This document shows, one piece after another, positions 8,756 through 17,202 of a DNA stretch of 64,000 nucleotides; the stretch's first letter is position 1, and every line of letters starts with the position of its first letter. Source of the stretch: Bremerella volcania. GTDB taxonomy: Bacteria; Planctomycetota; Planctomycetia; Pirellulales; Pirellulaceae. The notes under the pieces are model-generated. The model did no database searches and had not been told where the DNA came from. It saw nothing but the letters and a program-made list of their open reading frames with translations. The stretch is from positions 2,790,001 to 2,854,000 of the forward strand of contig NZ_CP036289.1 of NCBI RefSeq assembly GCF_007748115.1, read 5' to 3'. The translations under genes and the position numbers were made by a program.

Positions 8756-9370
8756 ATGGACGCGAGCAACCCCAATAATCCCTTCAACCCAAATGATCCC
8801 GGACAGCAAAGTCAGTCGGACAACCCCGATAACGCCGCTGTCGATGGGGCCTACAATCAAGATCCGCAAAACAAGTTTGCCGCCGGTAAGAAGAAAGCCG
8901 GTAGCGGCCCGGACGAGCAGATCTGGAGCGGCGGTTACTCGGCCGTCGATCAGAGCGGCAGTTTCATCATTCTGACCCTGATCACCATTGGGCTGATTGT
9001 GGGTGGCGTGTTCTTCTGGCCTCTGGTCTTCGCGATCCCTGTGCTGTGGATTGCCCAGTTCATCCGCGTTTGGTGGATCAAGATGGGTGTTTCGTATGAA
9101 CTGACCACGCGTCGTTTCATGCACGAACACGGTGTTATCAAACGAACCACCGACCGGATCGAAGTGATCGACATCGACGACGTGACCGTCGAACAGGGGA
9201 TCCTCGATCGCATGTTTAACGTCGGTACGATCAAGATTACCTCTAGTGACCGCACCCATCCCGAACTGCGCATCCCCGGCATCAAGGACGTCAAAAAGGT
9301 CGCCCTGATGATCGACGATGCCCGCCAGGAACAACGCGATCGCCGCGGCGTGTACATCGAATCGGTTTAA
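8756..9370 (+). CDS. Bacterial PH-domain (bPH2/YdbS-like) membrane protein
   Basis: This 204-residue protein has a Asn/Pro/Gln-rich hydrophilic N-terminus (about 55 residues), then two adjacent transmembrane segments (roughly 65-100), then a domain matching the bPH2 family: YELTTRRFMHEHGVIKRTTDRIEVIDIDDVTVEQG, followed by GTIKITSSDRTHPELRIPGI. It should sit in the inner membrane with the PH domain in the cytoplasm; the ligand is unknown. The ATG at 8756 has AAGGA at 9 bases. The next gene starts only 10 bases after the stop and encodes another small membrane protein, so they form an operon. Confidence 0.8.
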   Translation: MDASNPNNPFNPNDPGQQSQSDNPDNAAVDGAYNQDPQNKFAAGKKKAGSGPDEQIWSGGYSAVDQSGSFIILTLITIGLIVGGVFFWPLVFAIPVLWIAQFIRVWWIKMGVSYELTTRRFMHEHGVIKRTTDRIEVIDIDDVTVEQGILDRMFNVGTIKITSSDRTHPELRIPGIKDVKKVALMIDDARQEQRDRRGVYIESV

Positions 9371-9379
9371 GCGGGTGTC

Positions 9380-9721
9380 ATGAGCCGTCGAAAGCAGTCC
9401 ACACTGTGGCAACGGTTGTCCTTCGTGCTGTCGAAGGAAGGAATTTGGAAGTCGCCTGACCAATTGATCGCGGTCGGCGGCTTGATGGGAGTGATCTGTG
9501 TTGCCCACGTCTATTTTCTGGTCGTGGGCACCTTCGTAGGCGAAGCTTCGGCCTACTATCTTTACCTGGTGATCGCCGCGATCTTCTTTGGTTTGTTCTC
9601 GGCCGGTACCCTCCTGCGGGTGCTCGTGCTGATGAATCGCAAGAGTATTAACAAAAAACGGAAGCAGGAGCAAACCAATCGCTACACGCGGCAGCTAGAA
9701 CAAGGCCTGCACGACGAGTAG
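9380..9721 (+). CDS. Small two-span membrane protein, unknown function
   Basis: A 113-residue protein with two hydrophobic segments (about residues 31-52 and 57-83). It is basic at both ends, and the C-terminal tail is highly charged (RKSINKKRKQEQTNRYTRQ). It begins 10 bases after the PH-domain gene and is almost certainly co-transcribed, so the two may work together in the membrane. It converges on nfo, whose stop lies 9 bases away. I recognise no family. Confidence 0.65.
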   Translation: MSRRKQSTLWQRLSFVLSKEGIWKSPDQLIAVGGLMGVICVAHVYFLVVGTFVGEASAYYLYLVIAAIFFGLFSAGTLLRVLVLMNRKSINKKRKQEQTNRYTRQLEQGLHDE

Positions 9722-9729
9722 ATCGCTTG

Positions 9730-10584
9730 TTACTTGATCAGCGAACGCAGCGTGGCCAGGTTCTTGGCATCGTACAGCACGCCATTCTCTTCCCCTTTGG
9801 GCGTTTCCAAATACATGGGGATCTTCTTGAAGCGGCGATCGTTCAGCATGTGCCGGAACGCCTCGACGCCGATCTTGCCTTCGCCGATATGATCGTGCCG
9901 GTCGACCCGCGATCCGAGGTCCTTCTTGCTGTCGTTCAAGTGGATTGCCCGCAGCTTGTCGAAGCCGATCAGCTTGTTGAAATCCTCAAACGTCGCTTTG
10001 AAGTCTTTCTCTTCGGAGATCGGGTAGCCGGCCGCGAAGATGTGGCACGTATCCAGACACACGGCCACGCGTTCTCCCTGCTTCACCCCTTCGAGGATCG
10101 CTTGCAGATGCTCGAACTTGTGCCCGATCGAACTCCCCTGCCCCGCGGTCGTTTCCAACAATAGCGTCACCGGGCAATCCGGCAGTTGCTGGTGAAGCTC
10201 GTCGATTGCCTGGATGATTCGTTCGATCCCTTCTTCCAGCGTGGCCTCCATGTGAGCACCGGGATGAAACACCAGGTTCGGAATGCCTAGCCGCTCGCAC
10301 CGCAGCATCTCGATCTTCAGCCCTTCGACCGACTTCTCCCACAACTCGGCCTTGGGCGAAGCCAGGTTAATCAGGTACGAAGCATGACAAAGCGGCGCAT
10401 CGACGTTGTGCTTGGCCAGCGCATCTTGAAAGAGGGACACGTCCTTATCGGTAATCGCCTTGGCCCGCCACTGGTTGTTGTTCTTGCAGAACAATTGCAC
10501 GACATTCATATCGACTTCGGCAGCAGCCTCAACGGCCTTGTAGTAGCCGCCAGCGATCGACATGTGGGCACCGATGAGCGGCAT
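9730..10584 (-). CDS. nfo: Endonuclease IV (AP endonuclease)
   Basis: A 284-residue apurinic/apyrimidinic endonuclease of the Nfo TIM-barrel family, which nicks DNA 5' of abasic sites in base-excision repair. The metal-binding and family motifs are all present: LIGAHMSIAGGYYKAVE at the N-terminus, CHASYLINLASP, LVFHPGAHM, LLLETTAGQGSSIG, VCLDTCHIFAAGY, and HLNDSKKDLGSRVDRHDHIG near the end. The length is normal. It is transcribed alone on the minus strand, converging with the two membrane protein genes. Confidence 0.95.
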   Translation of the reverse strand: MPLIGAHMSIAGGYYKAVEAAAEVDMNVVQLFCKNNNQWRAKAITDKDVSLFQDALAKHNVDAPLCHASYLINLASPKAELWEKSVEGLKIEMLRCERLGIPNLVFHPGAHMEATLEEGIERIIQAIDELHQQLPDCPVTLLLETTAGQGSSIGHKFEHLQAILEGVKQGERVAVCLDTCHIFAAGYPISEEKDFKATFEDFNKLIGFDKLRAIHLNDSKKDLGSRVDRHDHIGEGKIGVEAFRHMLNDRRFKKIPMYLETPKGEENGVLYDAKNLATLRSLIK

Positions 10585-10769
10585 TGCGGAAACGAGTCCT
10601 GTGCGGGGGGAATTTTGAACAAACGAAACGGAGAATGAGCAGAGGCTATGGCTGGTAAACTAGCAAATCTTGGCTCGGGCGACTACCAGTCACCGATGCC
10701 AGATCGCCTCTGGGCTCCATTACCAACATAGAGAAGCGGATAGTATGGTCACATCGAAAGCAAAAAAAA

Positions 10770-11618
10770 CTAAAATGCGCCTCCCACCTCGTCGGCAATC
10801 GGGTTCGTTTCTTTTCCAACTAGTCGATTGGCGACGTACTTGAAAACCCATTGATGTGCCGTCCCGGCGACCGCTCCGGGGCCTGCCTCGATGAAGTGCC
10901 ATTGAAGACGCGTATCCCGAATAAAGTCTACGACGATTAGCCTGGAATGAAATGGTTTAGCGACAGTGGCTGCCATCGTTTTCAACTGAGATAAGTCGTC
11001 CTCAGAAAGCGGGAATCCAGCCGGATTTGGCACAGCATGAAGATAGTGAAAGCTCCATGCAGCCGGTTCACCATCGACAACCCAAGTGCGAATTTCCTGC
11101 GGAGCATTTCCGAACATCCACTTCCCAGCCACAGCGATATCAAGCCATTGACGGGCAATAATTGGTGTGTTCCATCCAAAAGCACGTCGCAGCAGTTCCG
11201 ATTCATCCGCAAGTTCACGTAAATTGCGAACCTTTGCCTGTTCTCCTCCCCGTTTCCACGATGACCTTGGAGTGCGAAGAAACAGGGGGAATTTCAAGTC
11301 ATCGGGAAGTTCTTGGTCGATCTCAAGCACCCATGTCTTGGGAGTTGGCACATCTATCTCATTCTCGGCAAGTGTACGAAGTATGTCGTCCAATCGTATG
11401 AGTTCTTGGCGTTCGCTGGGACGGTCGTGGATTCCTGGATGATCTTCCACTTGTTGGACCAAGTGCGACTCGCCGTGCTGATAACTGAATAGGAATCCGG
11501 TTGCATCGGGTAGAGCCCGATGAAGCTCAACTGCTCCGATTTCTCTGAGCCAGTCGATTCTCTTGTCATTAAGCCTCTTGGCATCCGGCAAGTCGTCTGG
11601 GTCGTAGAAAAGCTGCAT
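10770..11618 (-). CDS. ATP-grasp-like protein
   Basis: A 282-residue protein with ATP-grasp-like features: a putative lid/nucleotide segment LKFPLFLRTPRSSWKRGGEQAKV, a strand-rich core IIARQWLDIAVAG...EIRTWVVDGEPAAWSF, and the C-terminal acidic metal-binding element LIVVDFIRDTRLQWHFIEAGPG. This matches the small ATP-grasp families found in peptide-modifying or RimK/R2K-like settings. The substrate is unknown and no partner gene is evident. The 185-base and 259-base gaps on either side contain nothing recognisable. Base composition is slightly more AT-rich than the neighbours. Confidence 0.6.
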   Translation of the reverse strand: MQLFYDPDDLPDAKRLNDKRIDWLREIGAVELHRALPDATGFLFSYQHGESHLVQQVEDHPGIHDRPSERQELIRLDDILRTLAENEIDVPTPKTWVLEIDQELPDDLKFPLFLRTPRSSWKRGGEQAKVRNLRELADESELLRRAFGWNTPIIARQWLDIAVAGKWMFGNAPQEIRTWVVDGEPAAWSFHYLHAVPNPAGFPLSEDDLSQLKTMAATVAKPFHSRLIVVDFIRDTRLQWHFIEAGPGAVAGTAHQWVFKYVANRLVGKETNPIADEVGGAF

Positions 11619-11877
11619 ACCGAAATCAATTGAGTGATTGTAAAGGTTTATCGAACATTCCCGCTTCGTTTCCCGACTTGCTGGGACGAGCGAGCTATTG
11701 GGAATAGCAGACTATGAATTTGGGTCGAGGTAGCCTAGCAAAACACGTCATCACTCGCTACCAGGCGGCCTTGGCAGGTGCCACACGTGATCAAGAATCT
11801 CGCCGAAAATCACCCGACTTCATCGCCAATGCAGCAAGACACGATAAGAGGTCATCGACGCTACGGGATTGGGACGA

Positions 11878-12357
11878 TTAAGCAAGTCGCTGGCCGGCGA
11901 GCTTTTCGGCCAGTTCATCCAGCAAAGCCGCCTGGGCTTGGTTAATCCTCATCTTGGCTTCGGGCAAGTCGAAGAATTCGGCTCGATCGATTTCCGGAAT
12001 CTCGATCTGTCGGCCTGACTTGGGAGGCCATTCGATCGGGAACGTGTTCGAGATGATGGTGGTCGGATCGCAGTCTCCTTCAAACGCCCAGGCATGTACG
12101 ATCTTACCTCCCTTTTGTTGGATCGGCGTCAGCTGGATGAAAGGGCCATGGGCTACTAGCCCCGTTTCTTCCTGGAACTCACGCTGCGCGGCGGCGAAGG
12201 CGTCCTCTCCTTCGTCCAACTCTCCTTTCGGAATCGACCAGACGCCGGCGTCTTTCTTTTGAAAGAAAGGGCCGCCTGGGTGCCCAAGCAGTACCTGGCA
12301 TTGGCCTTCGCACAGGCGAAACATCACGAGCCCAGCACTCTGTTTTGGCTTGGCCAT
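11878..12357 (-). CDS. Nudix hydrolase
   Basis: A 159-residue Nudix protein. The Nudix box runs from GELDEGEDAFAAAQ into REFQEETGL and keeps the Gly, Glu, Arg-Glu and Glu-Glu residues that bind magnesium. SAGLVMFRLCEGQCQVLLGHPGGP and the GVWSIPKGELDEG segment fit the branch resembling diadenosine polyphosphate or NTP hydrolases; specificity is not determinable. The gene begins 3 bases after the SUFU-domain gene ends, so it is the last gene of that minus-strand operon. Confidence 0.85.
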   Translation of the reverse strand: MAKPKQSAGLVMFRLCEGQCQVLLGHPGGPFFQKKDAGVWSIPKGELDEGEDAFAAAQREFQEETGLVAHGPFIQLTPIQQKGGKIVHAWAFEGDCDPTTIISNTFPIEWPPKSGRQIEIPEIDRAEFFDLPEAKMRINQAQAALLDELAEKLAGQRLA

Positions 12358-12360
12358 CGG

Positions 12361-13425
12361 CTAGCCCACCGTTTTGATGACGTTGCCGTCGGCATCTTTG
12401 ATATCCACCGGAAGTACTTCGATCGCCACCAGGTCGGTTTCCGGCACGGAAAACACGCCTCGTTCGGCTTGCATGGAATCGGCCAGCGCCGCGGCAAGCT
12501 CGGGGGGAAGCGTGACGATCAGCAGGCCTTCGTCCACTTCCCACTCTACCCCGTCGCCCGGCTGAAACACGATCCCTGATCCTTTGCCATACACGACGCC
12601 AGATTCCCCTTGAGAGAGGACATTCTTGAGTATCCCTTTCAGTTGCCGTACGACGGTCGCTCCGATTTGGATTAGCAGCTTGCCGTCCGCTTCTTCCCAC
12701 TGGGCGATACTGCCGAACACTTCCGACTGGTTGGTCGAAGGTTCCGAGGCGGTGATTTCGTCGAGCGTTTTGGGATCCTTCAGAATCGAATCACGCCAGA
12801 TTTCGGTGATGGCCAAGGGGGCGGTCTTTTCGACTCGTAGCGCGACGGCGTCGAAGTAACCTTCTTCGATCAAGTGATGCTCGTCGGTGCAGAGACCGAC
12901 GATTTGCAGAAACTTAAGCTTGCCGTTGGGGGTGTCGATTTCCTGCAGCTGTGGATCGAGCATCAGCATGATCGCGGTGATATCGGTCTCTTCTCCCAGG
13001 GCAATCGGGCCGTTGAGCGTCATGTGATGACGTTCGTCGAACGCGTTCCCGGTCGAGAAAACATACCGCCCCAGGTTCTGCAGGAAATTGAGCGGCCAGT
13101 GCGGTGGCTCTTCCGGAGCATCGGCCCCACAGGCCAGGCGAAACGTCAATTCAAAACCGAAACCACTGACGTCGGGATCGTCCGATTCCTTTTCGTACAG
13201 TTCGGAAAAGCCGAACGTCACAAAGTGATAGTGCGGCTGCGGCTCGAGGTTTTTGTACGCGCTGATCCCTTGCAGAGGATCTTGCCCACCGAGCGACATC
13301 GGCAGAACGGTCCCGTAGTGCATTGGCTCGCGGTCGCCGTAGATCGGCGCAAGTGCCGCCTCGATGGCGTCCCAGCCAGGGGCGTCATCGCTGTCTTCCA
13401 ACGAGTGGTCTGCTTCGTCGTTCAT
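12361..13425 (-). CDS. Suppressor-of-fused (SUFU) domain protein
   Basis: A 354-residue cytoplasmic protein. Residues about 15-215 match the SUFU fold: DAIEAALAPIYGDREPMHYG, PLQGISAYKN, HYHFVTFGFSELYEKES..., GFGFELTFRLA, and WPLNFLQNLGRYVF with FLQIVGLC later. In bacteria, SUFU domains are often immunity or partner proteins of secreted toxins, but no toxin is visible here. The C-terminal 140 residues (from about 215) form a second acidic region without a recognised family. It lies between the GYF/DUF4190-like membrane gene upstream and the Nudix gene 3 bases downstream. Confidence 0.8.
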   Translation of the reverse strand: MNDEADHSLEDSDDAPGWDAIEAALAPIYGDREPMHYGTVLPMSLGGQDPLQGISAYKNLEPQPHYHFVTFGFSELYEKESDDPDVSGFGFELTFRLACGADAPEEPPHWPLNFLQNLGRYVFSTGNAFDERHHMTLNGPIALGEETDITAIMLMLDPQLQEIDTPNGKLKFLQIVGLCTDEHHLIEEGYFDAVALRVEKTAPLAITEIWRDSILKDPKTLDEITASEPSTNQSEVFGSIAQWEEADGKLLIQIGATVVRQLKGILKNVLSQGESGVVYGKGSGIVFQPGDGVEWEVDEGLLIVTLPPELAAALADSMQAERGVFSVPETDLVAIEVLPVDIKDADGNVIKTVG

Positions 13426-13489
13426 GAGATGTGCCTAGTGGGGAAAACATGATGAAAATAAAGGGCAAATGGCATGAGCAGCGGACCAC

Positions 13490-14023
13490 CTACAACAACA
13501 GCCGCAGCATCGCCACCAGTAAAAAGCCGAGGAACAATACTCCGTAGCCGATCACCCCGGCCATACCCAGGTAGTTGGCCCACAGCAGCAAGGTGCGGCC
13601 GCCTGGGTCCATGTGCTCTTTGTCGATTTCTTCCAGGTCGGAGTGGGCCATGCTCCAGGCTGCGATGCTGAAGATGGGGCAGATGCCTAAAAGTCCAACC
13701 AGGGCGAAGATTAAACTGGGGATTCCGCGATGCGGCACCAGGTAAGGGGCATTCGTTTCGTTGAGGCGAACCTGGTGAAACGGCGAGCCTGAGCCGACCT
13801 GCTCTGGCAGGGCCAAAATGGGATATCTTTGATCCGATTTCTCCCAAACCTGCGAGTTCGTCCTGCGCAGCTCGCACTGCCGGTCGATGCGCCCTTGGAG
13901 CACCCACTGATCCAACTCCTTTGAGGGAACGGGACCGAAAATCTGCCCTTCGGGAATCTTGACGAAGAATAAGGGCTCTTCGTTGGGCGATGCGGTCTGA
14001 GAGTGCTCCGGAGCCGACGACAT
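13490..14023 (-). CDS. GYF_2 domain membrane protein (DUF4190-like C-terminus)
   Basis: A protein of about 177 residues. The N-terminal half has a GYF_2-type domain (LFFVKIPEGQIFGPVPSKEL through a LQGRIDRQCELRR segment). The C-terminal half has two hydrophobic segments that resemble a DUF4190 tail: SLIFALVGLLGICPIFSIAA, then DPGGRTLLLWANYLGMAGVI. The start at 14023 places the cytoplasmic domain directly after a short acidic N-terminus; an upstream in-frame ATG at 14104 would add 27 atypical residues. It is the first gene of the minus-strand cluster with SUFU and Nudix genes. The function is unknown. Confidence 0.7.
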   Translation of the reverse strand: MSSAPEHSQTASPNEEPLFFVKIPEGQIFGPVPSKELDQWVLQGRIDRQCELRRTNSQVWEKSDQRYPILALPEQVGSGSPFHQVRLNETNAPYLVPHRGIPSLIFALVGLLGICPIFSIAAWSMAHSDLEEIDKEHMDPGGRTLLLWANYLGMAGVIGYGVLFLGFLLVAMLRLLL

Positions 14024-14246
14024 ACGATGACGCAAGGAAAAGAGTTCGGATAAGACAGCGAATTGGCGACTATGGTAGCTTGTTCGCCCGGCACGTGCCA
14101 GCATCGACTAGGTTGCGGTAAAACTCGTTGTATTTTTGGTGTGCTGATCCTTAGAATAAATTGCATCTTAATTGTTTCGTTTGGGTGAAGTCCTTTTCGC
14201 TTTTCTGGGCGGAACCCAATTCGACTTTTGGCTGAGGATGATGACC

Positions 14247-14735
14247 ATGTGGGCGATTTGGATCTCAATTTGGATCTCGATTGTGGTCCTCGTCGTTTTA
14301 ATTGGTGCGTGGGGATTGGCGGAGTGGATCCACGGCCGTCGCCGGTACCGACTGAGCAGCAAGAATCAGGAGCAAGCTAAGCAGCGGTTCCGTCTCCGCC
14401 GAGAATGGCTGGAGACCGAATTCTTGAAGGCCGCCGCCGCCAGTGGCAAGCCGCGAGGTTTGCGCTGGGTCGATTGCGAGTTTGGCGACGACGTTCAATA
14501 TGCCTGCGATGAAGAGTACGGTCTGTTGCGCGCGTTTGTCTCTTTGACCGTCCGCTTCGAGGCCATCGAAGGAGGAGACATGGAAGAGGTCGAGGCCGTC
14601 GGCAATCTCCGAGCCGCGACCGGGGTCTTTGAATACGATGGTGACCGTTGGATCGCCAACCCCCGTGCCATTTTTAACCTGTCACCCAACCAGGCCATTC
14701 TGCACTTCAAACATCGCTCGGTATCGATCGACTAA
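14247..14735 (+). CDS. Single-span membrane protein of unknown function
   Basis: A protein of about 162 residues. The N-terminal transmembrane segment (WISIWISIVVLVVLIGAWGL) is followed by a basic linker (HGRRRYR) and a soluble domain with GLRWVDCEFGDDVQYACDE and a C-terminal FNLSPNQAILHFKHRSV. Several ATGs are clustered; the one at 14247 has GAGG 9 bases upstream, while a far upstream TTG at 14172 is less likely. Soluble domains of this kind occur in other planctomycete proteins of unknown function. It converges on the three-gene DUF3990 unit. Confidence 0.65.
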   Translation: MWAIWISIWISIVVLVVLIGAWGLAEWIHGRRRYRLSSKNQEQAKQRFRLRREWLETEFLKAAAASGKPRGLRWVDCEFGDDVQYACDEEYGLLRAFVSLTVRFEAIEGGDMEEVEAVGNLRAATGVFEYDGDRWIANPRAIFNLSPNQAILHFKHRSVSID

Positions 14736-14830
14736 TCTTGTTACCGCAGTAAGATCCCCTGCCCTGACTCTCAGGGTCTGAGCACGAACCGATCAGGCCG
14801 AAACGCGGGGCGTGCTTGCAGGCCGATGAT

Positions 14831-15910
14831 CTACTCCAGCATCGCTAAAACGACGGCAGCTCGTTTCTTGAGGCTGGCGTCATCGATCGCAAGACATGCC
14901 TGGGCGACCGCTCGGGCACGCGGAACTTGCGAGATCGGCAGCCGTACGGAATCTACCAGGGCAATGATCGCCAGCAAAATACGATACAGGATAAACTTGC
15001 TCTTCTTTCGTATCTCAGGATCGCTCAGCGCCGCGTCATACGCGTCGAGCAACCGCTGGGCATCGCCATCCTCAGGCGACCTGGCGATCAAGGTCGACAG
15101 GGGAACCAGCCAAGCTTTATTGTCCGCAGACCCTATTCGACCCGCGATGTTTTGCTTGGTGGCCGTATCTGCCGGAACCCCTTCGACCATGCGATCGGCC
15201 AGATCCATCATCGCGCGGACGCGCTCTTTATATTCGGGATGCGTCTGGAGAGTAATGCCCGCTAGTTCGGCGACAAGCGTTTCCATGGAATCAAAATTGG
15301 TTGCCCCTTGTCCGCGCATGGCTTCCAGCGACAACCTCGAAGTCTGGCCTGCCAGACGAACGATTTCGGCGCGTGCCCTTTGGCCTTCGGCGATGACCTC
15401 GGCCTGGCGCGCCTGTTCCGCTTTCGCCGCGTCGGCCATCGTTTCAATCTTGCTTTCGATCAAACTGGAAAACCGCTTCGATAAGTTGGGCAGAAACTGA
15501 CGAGCCGCGAAGCCGGCCAAGGCACCAAAGCCGATCAGGCGGAACAAACTGACATCGGGATCTTCCTCGGTAAACGGATCGGTTCCCAGAAACACAGCAA
15601 TCACCAGGACGCTGATCATGGCCCCCAGCATGCCAATCAGCATTTCGCCAAAGATGCCGATGTCGGCGACGACGTCGTTGTCCTGCGTGGTCACCGACCG
15701 CGGAAGTCGAAACTTACCAGATCCGCCGTCGTCGATCAGGCCATGAATGATGCCCCCGAAACCGCCGGCGACCACCACCCAAAAGTAATTGTCGGCACCA
15801 TCGACCGGCTCAAAGCCAAAGACCAGCGCCCCGATCGCAAATCCCAGGATCACGGCGACGATGATCCCCAGCCAATACAGAAAGGTTGTCAATGGAATGA
15901 TCCTTGTCAA
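14831..15910 (-). CDS. Membrane protein, third gene of the DUF3990 unit
   Basis: A 359-residue protein with four hydrophobic segments (about residues 8-31, 43-60, 88-110 and 123-140). A long, largely helical and coiled-coil-prone region follows (KIETMADAAKAEQARQAE...), ending in an Ala-rich helical tail. The segment FWVVVAGGFGGIIHGLIDD is conserved-looking and Gly-rich. The start codon overlaps the stop of the 86-residue gene by 4 bases, so translation is coupled to it. No family was recognised. It might be an effector, an anchor or a channel working with the DUF3990 protein; that is inference from gene order only. Confidence 0.7.
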   Translation of the reverse strand: MTRIIPLTTFLYWLGIIVAVILGFAIGALVFGFEPVDGADNYFWVVVAGGFGGIIHGLIDDGGSGKFRLPRSVTTQDNDVVADIGIFGEMLIGMLGAMISVLVIAVFLGTDPFTEEDPDVSLFRLIGFGALAGFAARQFLPNLSKRFSSLIESKIETMADAAKAEQARQAEVIAEGQRARAEIVRLAGQTSRLSLEAMRGQGATNFDSMETLVAELAGITLQTHPEYKERVRAMMDLADRMVEGVPADTATKQNIAGRIGSADNKAWLVPLSTLIARSPEDGDAQRLLDAYDAALSDPEIRKKSKFILYRILLAIIALVDSVRLPISQVPRARAVAQACLAIDDASLKKRAAVVLAMLE

Positions 15911-16167
15911 AAAGACTCTCGTTGCCAGCTCATGTCGCGGGGACGACCGTTCAGGATGACGTCGTTCACGATGTCCGCCGTGAGTTCGACCCCTTGGTTG
16001 TAAACGGCGTCCCCGATCTCGCGAAGTTCGGTCTCGTAGCGGTAGCGTCCAATTCCCATGTCGGCCCGCTCTTCCGATAACTCAAAAACCTTGGTCAGAC
16101 GAGTTCGGACATCCATCCAGAATCGGCCGACCATTTCCTCTCGACTAGGCGGTACGTAGGTGCTCAT
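15907..16167 (-). CDS. Small protein, second gene of the DUF3990 unit (putative antitoxin/partner)
   Basis: An 86-residue, mostly helical, acidic protein. It contains LTKVFELSEERADMGIGRY followed by an AVYNQGVELTADIV helix, a pattern like the small antitoxin-like partners found next to DUF3990 genes. It lies 12 bases downstream of the DUF3990 gene and overlaps the membrane protein gene by 4 bases, so all three are one transcript. No HTH or enzyme motif was seen. Antitoxin function is an inference from size and position. Confidence 0.65.
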   Translation of the reverse strand: MSTYVPPSREEMVGRFWMDVRTRLTKVFELSEERADMGIGRYRYETELREIGDAVYNQGVELTADIVNDVILNGRPRDMSWQRESF

Positions 16168-16179
16168 GAGATCGTCCCG

Positions 16180-16788
16180 TTAGTTCGTGACAATTTGCGA
16201 CGAATATCGACTGCTTGTGTTCTTTTTACTGATCAGATCGTTCAGCAACTTGACCGCCGCCGTGGTATGAAAGCTGAATTGGTCGGAATCCTGCATGGCA
16301 CTGCGCTGTTCCCAAAACGCCGCCACCGGCCCGCAGACGACGTCGTACCAGTCCCCTCCATTTTCAGCTTGTGGACCGAAGTGGCTGTTGATTGTATGCG
16401 GCTTGGGATCGGATGGGGCACTACTTTGCCGGCAATGCTGCACGAGACTCCAGTAGTCATCCTGATTGTAGTCTCCGAGCTGAAACGAAAGGACGGCAAG
16501 CTTGGCAAGCTCGTGCCGTTCGACTTGAAACGTCAGGATCACCGGTTGGTACCCGGATGCGTGGGCGAACTCGGGGGCATAAAAGCGAGCCCATGCCCAG
16601 TGTCGGGCCTGACGCTTGAGCGTGGTCGTGTAGAAGCCTTGGCCAAAGTCGGTGTTCGGTCGGCCTTTCTCTGGTTTGACTCCGTCTTGCTCGATCTTAT
16701 CGCGATCTTTCGTGGTGCAGCCGTGATAGAGGGTCAATAACTCATTGCGCGGCGGCTGCCAACTTGGGGCGGGGTTTAGGATAGCCAT
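16180..16788 (-). CDS. DUF3990 family protein (ADP-ribosyltransferase-like fold)
   Basis: A 202-residue protein with the DUF3990 signature: LYHGCTTKDRDKIEQDGV near residue 20, then PNTDFGQGFYTTTLKRQARH, and WYDVVCGPVA further on. To my knowledge this family is placed with the ADP-ribosyltransferase-like superfamily and often forms toxin-antitoxin-like pairs. The first His and the DFGxGFYTT turn resemble the NAD-binding part of that fold. The ATG at 16788 has GGAG 8 bases upstream and is preferred over the GTG at 16797. It is the first gene of a three-gene minus-strand unit, and an AT-rich region with an inverted repeat lies just upstream. Confidence 0.75.
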   Translation of the reverse strand: MAILNPAPSWQPPRNELLTLYHGCTTKDRDKIEQDGVKPEKGRPNTDFGQGFYTTTLKRQARHWAWARFYAPEFAHASGYQPVILTFQVERHELAKLAVLSFQLGDYNQDDYWSLVQHCRQSSAPSDPKPHTINSHFGPQAENGGDWYDVVCGPVAAFWEQRSAMQDSDQFSFHTTAAVKLLNDLISKKNTSSRYSSQIVTN

Positions 16789-17202
16789 CGACAACACTCC
16801 GAAATCGCTTGCTCAACACGGTGCGTTTGATTGTGTCATAGTTGTGTTCTTATATCAAACAATATAAGGATGATTTAATAAAAGTTAACTGTGCTAATGA
16901 ATGGCCTGTTAAGGTGTGCTATGGCATGGTATTCGGCATGGAAGTAATTCGATGATCGACGGCAAAACGGCTTTGAGTCGACTAGCGGAACGGGGCCAGT
17001 GCGAGAGTTCCCGCCGCTGGAGGCCAGTATTGTGCGCAGCGATACGCGTGACCGTCGCGGAATTCATAGAAAACCTAGGTGGCGGCTGTTAGAATGAAAA
17101 GCTACGAAAAAGCAGATTCGCGGTGCTTCTCGACGAATCGGTCAAGTTAATGGCACCGCATCGATTCCCACCCGGCACTCCCTCATCCGGCGCAAATCAT
17201 CC
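16789..17202. promoter_or_regulatory. Divergent regulatory region with AT-rich inverted repeat
   Basis: This 414-base gap separates the DUF3990 unit and the DUF6797 cytochrome gene. CTTATAT (16850-16856) and ATATAAG (16863-16869) form a perfect 7-bp inverted repeat with a 6-base spacer, in an AT-rich patch (16845-16890) about 60-80 bases upstream of the DUF3990 start. That is where an operator for an autoregulated module would be expected. The rest of the gap shows nothing recognisable. Confidence 0.4.
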
